Positions 6,457 through 10,367 of a stretch of DNA of 10,367 bases are shown here, piece after piece. The translations under genes were made by a program, and so were the position numbers. The stretch is taken from contig CAMKZP010000080.1 in NCBI GenBank assembly GCA_946477805.1, positions 1 through 10,367 of the forward strand. Direction: 5' to 3'. The DNA comes from an uncultured Enterobacter sp. Lineage in GTDB: Bacteria > Pseudomonadota > Gammaproteobacteria > Enterobacterales > Enterobacteriaceae. Numbering within the stretch: position 1 is the first letter of the stretch; every line of letters starts with the position of its first letter. The notes beneath the pieces were generated by a model that ran no database searches, had not been told where the DNA came from, and saw only the letters and a program-made list of their open reading frames with translations.

Positions 6457-7779
6457 ATGTCTGAAGCAAAAATAACACCGCACATGCAGTCCTTTGTCGA
6501 TAAATTTGTTGAGCTTTCGGCGCGCCTGGCAAACCAGGTGCACCTGCGCTCCCTGCGCGACGCCTTCGCCACGGTGATGCCGATTTTCATCCTCGCCGGT
6601 CTGGCGGTGCTGGTGAACAACGTCGTGTTTCCCTGGGTTTTTACGGGCGATACGCTCGCGCAGTTTAAGGTATGGGGCGAGGCGATTATCAACGGCACGC
6701 TGAACATCGCCGCGCTGCTGCTGGCGCCGATGATTGCCTGGTCGCTGGCGCGCAACAAAGATTTCGCCAATCCGGTCTCGGCAGTGGTTATCGCCGTCAG
6801 CAGCTTTATTATCATGATGCCGATGCGCCTGCAGCTCACGCCCGTCGGGAGCGAGGCCGCGGTGAACGTCACGCAGGTGCTGACGTTTACCAATATCGGC
6901 TCGACCGGCATTTTTGCCGGGGTGCTAATCGGCCTGCTTTCAACGGAAGTGTTTATCGCCATTTCGCGGCTGAGGGCGCTGCACATTTTGCTGGGTGAGA
7001 ACGTGCCCCCGGCGGTGAGCCAGTCCTTTACCGCGCTGATCCCAACAATCCTGACGCTCTCCCTGTTTGCGGTGCTGGCGGCGCTGCTGGCAAACGTGCT
7101 GCAAACGGATCTGATCCACCTTATCACCACCTTTATCCAGCAGCCGCTGCGGCTGATTAACACCAGCCTGCCGGGCACGATTTTTATCTACAGCTTCGGT
7201 AACTTCCTGTTTACGCTCGGCATTCATCAGTCCGTCGTCAACAGCGTGGTGCTGGAGCCGTTCCTGCTGATCAACACCAACGAAAACATGCTGGCCTTCG
7301 CCAACGGCCTGCCGATCCCGCACATTATCAATAGCATTTTCGTGCCGACGTTTGGCATGGTGGGCGGGACGGGCAGCACGCTCTCTTTGCTGATCGCGAT
7401 CTTCATCTTCTCAAGACAGAAACCGGCGAAGCAGGTGGCGCGCCTGTCGCTGGCGCCCGGCCTGTTTAACATCAACGAGCCGGTGATTTTCGGCCTGCCG
7501 ATTGTCTTTAACCTGCCGCTGATGATCCCGTTTGTGCTGCTGCCCGCCATCGGTATCTACTTTGCCTGGCTCTGCACCACGCTCGGGCTGATGTCGCGCT
7601 GCGTGGTGATGATCCCGTGGACAACGCCGCCGATCCTGAGCGCCTGGCTGGCCACGGCGGGGGACTGGCGCGCGGTGGTGGTGCAGTTGGCAATCATCGT
7701 ATTTGGTGTATTCTTCTACCTGCCTTTCCTCAAGATTGCCGAGAGAGTGGCGTTGAAAAACAGTGGGATAGAAAACTAA
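6457..7779 (+). CDS. PTS EIIC permease, cellobiose/lactose (CelB/ChbC) family
   Basis: This integral inner-membrane component of a phosphotransferase system carries a beta-glucoside or diacetylchitobiose-like disaccharide across the membrane. It has 440 residues, nearly all hydrophobic segments (about ten). Family landmarks are present: GIHQSVV with H257, LFNINEPVIFGLPIVFN with E341 (corresponding to the substrate-site His and Glu of ChbC), and PWTTPPILSAWLATAGDWRA near the C-terminus. A GGGAA Shine-Dalgarno lies 9 nt before the ATG. There is no EIIA or EIIB domain in the protein and none encoded in the window, so phosphoryl transfer must rely on subunits encoded elsewhere. It lies between the hydrolase and the regulator gene, 16 nt before the latter. 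The linked hydrolase suggests a glucose beta-linked sugar, but the exact substrate cannot be read from sequence. Confidence 0.93.
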   Translation: MSEAKITPHMQSFVDKFVELSARLANQVHLRSLRDAFATVMPIFILAGLAVLVNNVVFPWVFTGDTLAQFKVWGEAIINGTLNIAALLLAPMIAWSLARNKDFANPVSAVVIAVSSFIIMMPMRLQLTPVGSEAAVNVTQVLTFTNIGSTGIFAGVLIGLLSTEVFIAISRLRALHILLGENVPPAVSQSFTALIPTILTLSLFAVLAALLANVLQTDLIHLITTFIQQPLRLINTSLPGTIFIYSFGNFLFTLGIHQSVVNSVVLEPFLLINTNENMLAFANGLPIPHIINSIFVPTFGMVGGTGSTLSLLIAIFIFSRQKPAKQVARLSLAPGLFNINEPVIFGLPIVFNLPLMIPFVLLPAIGIYFAWLCTTLGLMSRCVVMIPWTTPPILSAWLATAGDWRAVVVQLAIIVFGVFFYLPFLKIAERVALKNSGIEN

Positions 7780-7795
7780 TTAGAAGGGAAGGACG

Positions 7796-8512
7796 ATGGC
7801 GGCGAAGTACATCACCATAGCGCGGGAAATTAAAAAACGCATTATCAGCCAGCAGTATGCCGCCAATGAAGCGCTGCCGGACCAGTTCGCGCTGGCGGCA
7901 GAGTTCAGCACCAGCCGGATGACCATCCAGCAGGCCATGCGCCAGCTGATCGTCGAAGGGCTGGTCTACACCCGACAGGGGCAGGGAACGTTCATTCGCA
8001 AAAACTTTCTCCAGCTCTCGCAGTGGGATCTCTCTGGCAGCGACTACTTTGGCGCCACCAAAACCTGGGAACATCTTGGAACGGTAACCAGCCAGGTGGT
8101 GCATTTCGAGCTGCGCTTCCCCAACGAGAAAGAGCAGGCGTCGCTGATGCTCAACGCCGACGCGCCCGTCTATGATTTTATTCGTCTGCGCCTGCTGAAC
8201 GGCGAGCCGATGTCGCTGGACTCAACGGTAATGCCGCTCAACCTGGTGCCCGGCCTGAACAAAACCCACCTTGAAAGCTCGGTGTTCCAGTACGTGCAGG
8301 AGACGCTGGGGCTGAAGATTATGGGCTCGTATCGGGTGGTACGCGCGTTGAAGCCGAACGCGCTGGACATGCAGCATCTGGTCTGTGAACCGACGGACCC
8401 GGTGCTGGAGGTGGAGCAGGTTATCTATCTCGAAGACGGGACGCCGCTGGAGTACGCCCACTGCCACTATCGCTACGATCACGGCGGCATCGTGATCGTG
8501 AATAACGGATAA
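7796..8512 (+). CDS. GntR-family (HutC subfamily, UTRA domain) transcriptional repressor
   Basis: This is a likely local repressor of the operon, released by a phosphosugar made during uptake. It has 238 residues. The winged helix-turn-helix occupies about 5-70, with the motif FSTSRMTIQQAMRQLIVEGLVY and the wing RQGQGTFI. The usual LPSE(R) of helix 2 is LPDQ here. The UTRA ligand domain covers about 90-235, including PVYDFIRLRLLNGEP and PVLEVEQVIYLEDGTPLEY. The start ATG has GAAGGGA and GGA upstream (7783-7793) and is 16 nt after the permease stop, so the three genes are likely one transcript that ends at the terminator 7 nt after this gene. Being last in the operon with operators at its front, it would be autoregulated. 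Confidence 0.93.
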   Translation: MAAKYITIAREIKKRIISQQYAANEALPDQFALAAEFSTSRMTIQQAMRQLIVEGLVYTRQGQGTFIRKNFLQLSQWDLSGSDYFGATKTWEHLGTVTSQVVHFELRFPNEKEQASLMLNADAPVYDFIRLRLLNGEPMSLDSTVMPLNLVPGLNKTHLESSVFQYVQETLGLKIMGSYRVVRALKPNALDMQHLVCEPTDPVLEVEQVIYLEDGTPLEYAHCHYRYDHGGIVIVNNG

Positions 8513-8541
8513 AAAAAAGCGGGCCTCGAGGCCCGCTTTTT
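8513..8541. terminator. Bidirectional intrinsic terminator
   Basis: GCGGGCCTCGAGGCCCGC (8519-8536) is a perfect palindrome with a 7-bp GC-rich stem and a TCGA loop. It is preceded by A6 and followed by T5. It follows the repressor stop directly and lies 12 bp from the stop of ldtB on the other strand, so it can end both convergent transcripts. Confidence 0.95.
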
Positions 8542-8553
8542 AATGTTTCGCGA

Positions 8554-9466
8554 TCAGTTCAGGCGCACCGGCATACCGGAGCGGTTCTGGATCGCCTGGT
8601 CAACCACGGTCGTTTCCACGTCAGCTTGGGACGTCACGGCCTGTACCGCGCTGTTCAGGTTGATCGGCACGATTTCGTTGTTGTTGATCTGGTCTTCACT
8701 GGTGGACAGCGGGTTGTGCACTTCAATGTAACGGCTGCCGTCTGGTTCAGAGGTGGCTTTCACCGGTTCGTTGATGAACTGCACGCGCGTACCCACCGGC
8801 ACGTTCTCGAACAGGAACTTGATGTCGTCATTGCGCAGGCGCACGCAGCCGTGGCTCACGCGCAGGCCGATACCGAAGTTGGCGTTGGTACCGTGAATGG
8901 CATACAGACGGCCAATGTACAGCGCGTACAGGCCCATTGGGTTATCCGGGCCTGCAGGCACAACGGCCGGCAGCGGTTCGCCCGCAGCGATGTATTCAGC
9001 GTGCATTTTGGCGGTAGGCGTCCAGGTTGGGCCGGCTTTCAACTTTGGTGGTCCAGTTCAGCGGGGTATCTTTACCCAGCTGGCCGATGCCGATTGGCAG
9101 CACGATAACGGTGTTAGTGCCTTTCGGATAGTAATAAAGACGCATTTCAGCGCTGTTAATCACGATACCTTCATGAACGGTATCCGGCAGGATCAGCTGC
9201 TGAGGGATGTTCAGCACGGTACCCGCTTTTGGCAGATACGGGTCTACGCCCGGGTTTGCTTCCAGCATGTTAGACAGACCGAGCTGATATTCAGCGGCAA
9301 AATATTCCAGCGGCTGAGCGTTGCCTTCCGGCACAATCACCACCTGATTTTGCCCAACCAGACGGCTACCGTCTGTCGGCAGGGGATACGTCACCGCAGA
9401 AGCGGTCTTACAAAAACCTACTACGGCTAACGCCGCCGCAAAAAGCGTTGTTAATTTCATGTTCAT
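8554..9466 (-). pseudogene. ldtB: L,D-transpeptidase LdtB (YbiS), frameshifted
   Basis: Intact LdtB is a periplasmic L,D-transpeptidase that attaches Braun lipoprotein to peptidoglycan meso-diaminopimelate. The start at 9466 gives a Sec signal ending ASA (about residue 24), then a LysM-like segment (about 55-88) and the beginning of the YkuD domain. The frame is correct through KVE (E143), then shifts; 13 foreign residues follow and a stop occurs at 8996-8998. The true C-terminal part resumes in another frame at KAGPTWTPT (about 9039) and runs to MPVRLN at 8554, including the catalytic SHGCVR (Cys codon 8845-8847). The two parts sum to 304 residues; E. coli LdtB, as I recall it, has 306 with ERKK at the joint. 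This fits loss of exactly 8 nt. A short internal start (TTG at 9042) would lack the signal peptide. Sequencing error is the main alternative. Confidence 0.9.
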
Positions 9467-9532
9467 GTTATGCGAGGTATCTGAGCCACTCTGGCGATTA
9501 GTTGAATAAGTCTGAATCTGTGATGGGAGCGC

Positions 9533-9561
9533 ATTATATGTGCATTCCCGCTAACAGGGAA
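9533..9561 (-). promoter_or_regulatory. Candidate ldtB promoter
   Basis: On the minus strand a perfect TATAAT occupies 9538-9533. A poor -35 TTCCCT lies 17 bp upstream (9561-9556). Transcription would begin near 9526, about 60 nt before the ldtB ATG. The -35 weakness suggests help from an activator; a CRP-like site lies just upstream. Confidence 0.5.
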
Positions 9562-9567
9562 TTCAGA

Positions 9568-9583
9568 TGTGTACGAAATCACA
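9568..9583. promoter_or_regulatory. CRP-like site
   Basis: TGTGT-ACGAAA-TCACA matches the CRP consensus TGTGA-N6-TCACA at nine of ten positions, and the right flank TTT also fits. Its centre lies about 50 bp upstream of the predicted ldtB start, a spacing that is not one of the classic CRP positions, and about 85 bp upstream of the predicted ybiT start. Function is untested. Confidence 0.35.
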
Positions 9584-9645
9584 TTTTTTTCGATTTTGTT
9601 AAAGTTTAGTAGATGGCCGCAACACGGGATCTCAATTCGGAATTG

Positions 9646-9654
9646 TGGCATAAT
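9646..9654 (+). promoter_or_regulatory. Candidate extended -10 promoter of ybiT
   Basis: TGG followed directly by CATAAT forms an extended -10 element (TGn plus a 5/6 -10 hexamer). There is no good -35 at the right distance. Transcription would begin near 9661, giving a leader of about 30 nt before the GTG start of ybiT. Confidence 0.5.
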
Positions 9655-9689
9655 GCCGTGTTTATCACACTTTTCGCAGGAATCTCCCC

Positions 9690-10367
9690 GTGTTAGTTAC
9701 CAGCAACGTCACTATGCAGTTTGGCAGTAAGCCGCTGTTCGAAAACATTTCCGTCAAATTTGGCGGCGGCAACCGTTACGGCCTGATTGGTGCCAACGGT
9801 AGCGGCAAATCCACCTTTATGAAGATCCTCGGCGGCGATTTAGAGCCGACGCTGGGCAACGTTTCGCTCGATCCCAATGAGCGTATCGGTAAGCTGCGTC
9901 AGGATCAGTTCGCCTTCGAAGAGTTCACGGTGCTTGATACGGTGATCATGGGGCACGGTGAGCTGTGGGAAGTGAAGCAAGAGCGTGACCGTATCTATGG
10001 GCTCGCCGAAATGAGCGAAGAAGATGGCTACAAGGTGGCCGATCTCGAAGTGCTGTACGGCGAAATGGACGGCTATTCTGCCGAATCGCGTGCGGGCGAG
10101 CTGCTGCTGGGCGTTGGCATTCCGGTTGAGCAACACTACGGCCCGATGAGCGAAGTGGCGCCGGGCTGGAAGCTGCGCGTGCTGCTGGCACAGGCGCTGT
10201 TCTCTAACCCGGACATCCTGCTGCTCGACGAACCCACGAACAACCTGGATATCGACACCATCCGCTGGCTGGAGCAGACGCTGAACGACCGCGACAGCAC
10301 CATGATCATCATCTCGCACGACCGTCACTTCCTGAACATGGTCTGCACGCACATGGCGGATCTGGAC
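9690..10367 (+). CDS. ybiT: ABC-F family ATPase YbiT, 3' end outside window
   Basis: This soluble ABC-F protein is a ribosome-associated, EttA-like ATPase without membrane domains. The first 226 codons are present; E. coli YbiT is about 530. The start is GTG at 9690, with AGGAA seven nt upstream, and gives MLVTSNVTMQFG, which lines up with E. coli YbiT. The first nucleotide-binding domain is complete in its motifs: Walker A GANGSGKST (34-42), Walker B DILLLDEPTNNLD (175-187) and H-switch SHD (H210). The signature region reads SEVAPGWKLR instead of the usual LSGGxxxR, a departure I also recall in E. coli YbiT. The region about 85-130 corresponds to the inserted arm. Divergent from ldtB, as in E. 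coli. The sequence stays in frame to the edge. Confidence 0.95.
   Translation, partial: MLVTSNVTMQFGSKPLFENISVKFGGGNRYGLIGANGSGKSTFMKILGGDLEPTLGNVSLDPNERIGKLRQDQFAFEEFTVLDTVIMGHGELWEVKQERDRIYGLAEMSEEDGYKVADLEVLYGEMDGYSAESRAGELLLGVGIPVEQHYGPMSEVAPGWKLRVLLAQALFSNPDILLLDEPTNNLDIDTIRWLEQTLNDRDSTMIIISHDRHFLNMVCTHMADLD

Noticed and set aside
6381..7178. 265-codon minus-strand frame opposite the EIIC gene
   Set aside because: It is antisense to a clear membrane permease, without a Shine-Dalgarno or recognisable domain.
8554..9042. Stand-alone short L,D-transpeptidase starting at TTG 9042
   Set aside because: It has no signal peptide or Shine-Dalgarno, and its first residue sits exactly at the broken joint of ldtB, so it is the 3' fragment of a frameshifted gene.
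9690..10367. Degenerate ABC signature in the first domain of YbiT (APGWK in place of SGG)
   Set aside because: I recall the same wording in E. coli YbiT, so it is normal for the family and not a lesion.
1..10367. CRISPR arrays, tRNA or rRNA genes, transposases, phage attachment sites
   Set aside because: None was seen: there are no spaced direct repeats, no cloverleaf sequences and no transposase or integrase frames.

Overview
The window reads as chromosomal DNA of an Enterobacteriaceae member, probably Enterobacter or a close relative. The right end is the conserved ldtB (ybiS) / ybiT divergent pair, recognisable almost residue for residue from E. coli. The left half is a group 4 capsule export module, gfcE-etp-etk.

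Layout, left to right. (1) The 3' part of a LuxR/GerE-type regulator (+), whose reading frame is open to the window edge. (2) A convergent gap with an imperfect hairpin. (3) A three-gene operon on the minus strand: gfcE (Wza-like outer-membrane exporter), etp (low-molecular-weight tyrosine phosphatase) and etk (tyrosine autokinase and chain-length regulator). The gfcABCD genes that precede gfcE in E. coli are absent immediately upstream. (4) About 600 bp of AT-rich DNA with possible leader structure and one dubious Cys-rich mini-ORF. (5) A GC-richer plus-strand operon for an aryl-/cellobiose-type beta-glucoside: GH1 6-phospho-beta-glucosidase, PTS EIIC permease, and a GntR/HutC-type repressor as the last gene. 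Two identical 12-bp palindromes sit 21 bp apart just before the first gene and look like the repressor's operators. (6) A strong bidirectional terminator. (7) ldtB on the minus strand, broken by a frameshift that fits an 8-nt deletion. (8) The 5' part of ybiT (+), an ABC-F ATPase.

Working together: GfcE, Etp and Etk would export and control the length of a surface polysaccharide, with Etk phosphorylation reversed by Etp; the sugar-building genes are not in view. The beta-glucoside operon would import the sugar as its 6'-phosphate through EIIC (EIIA and EIIB must come from elsewhere) and hydrolyse it to glucose and glucose-6-phosphate or a phospho-aglycone product, under repression by the GntR protein. 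The ldtB lesion would remove one enzyme that links Braun lipoprotein to peptidoglycan.

I see no sign of a wholly new system. The most checkable oddities are the ldtB frameshift, the twin operator, the stand-alone gfcE-etp-etk module, and the loss of a regulatory arginine in Etk.
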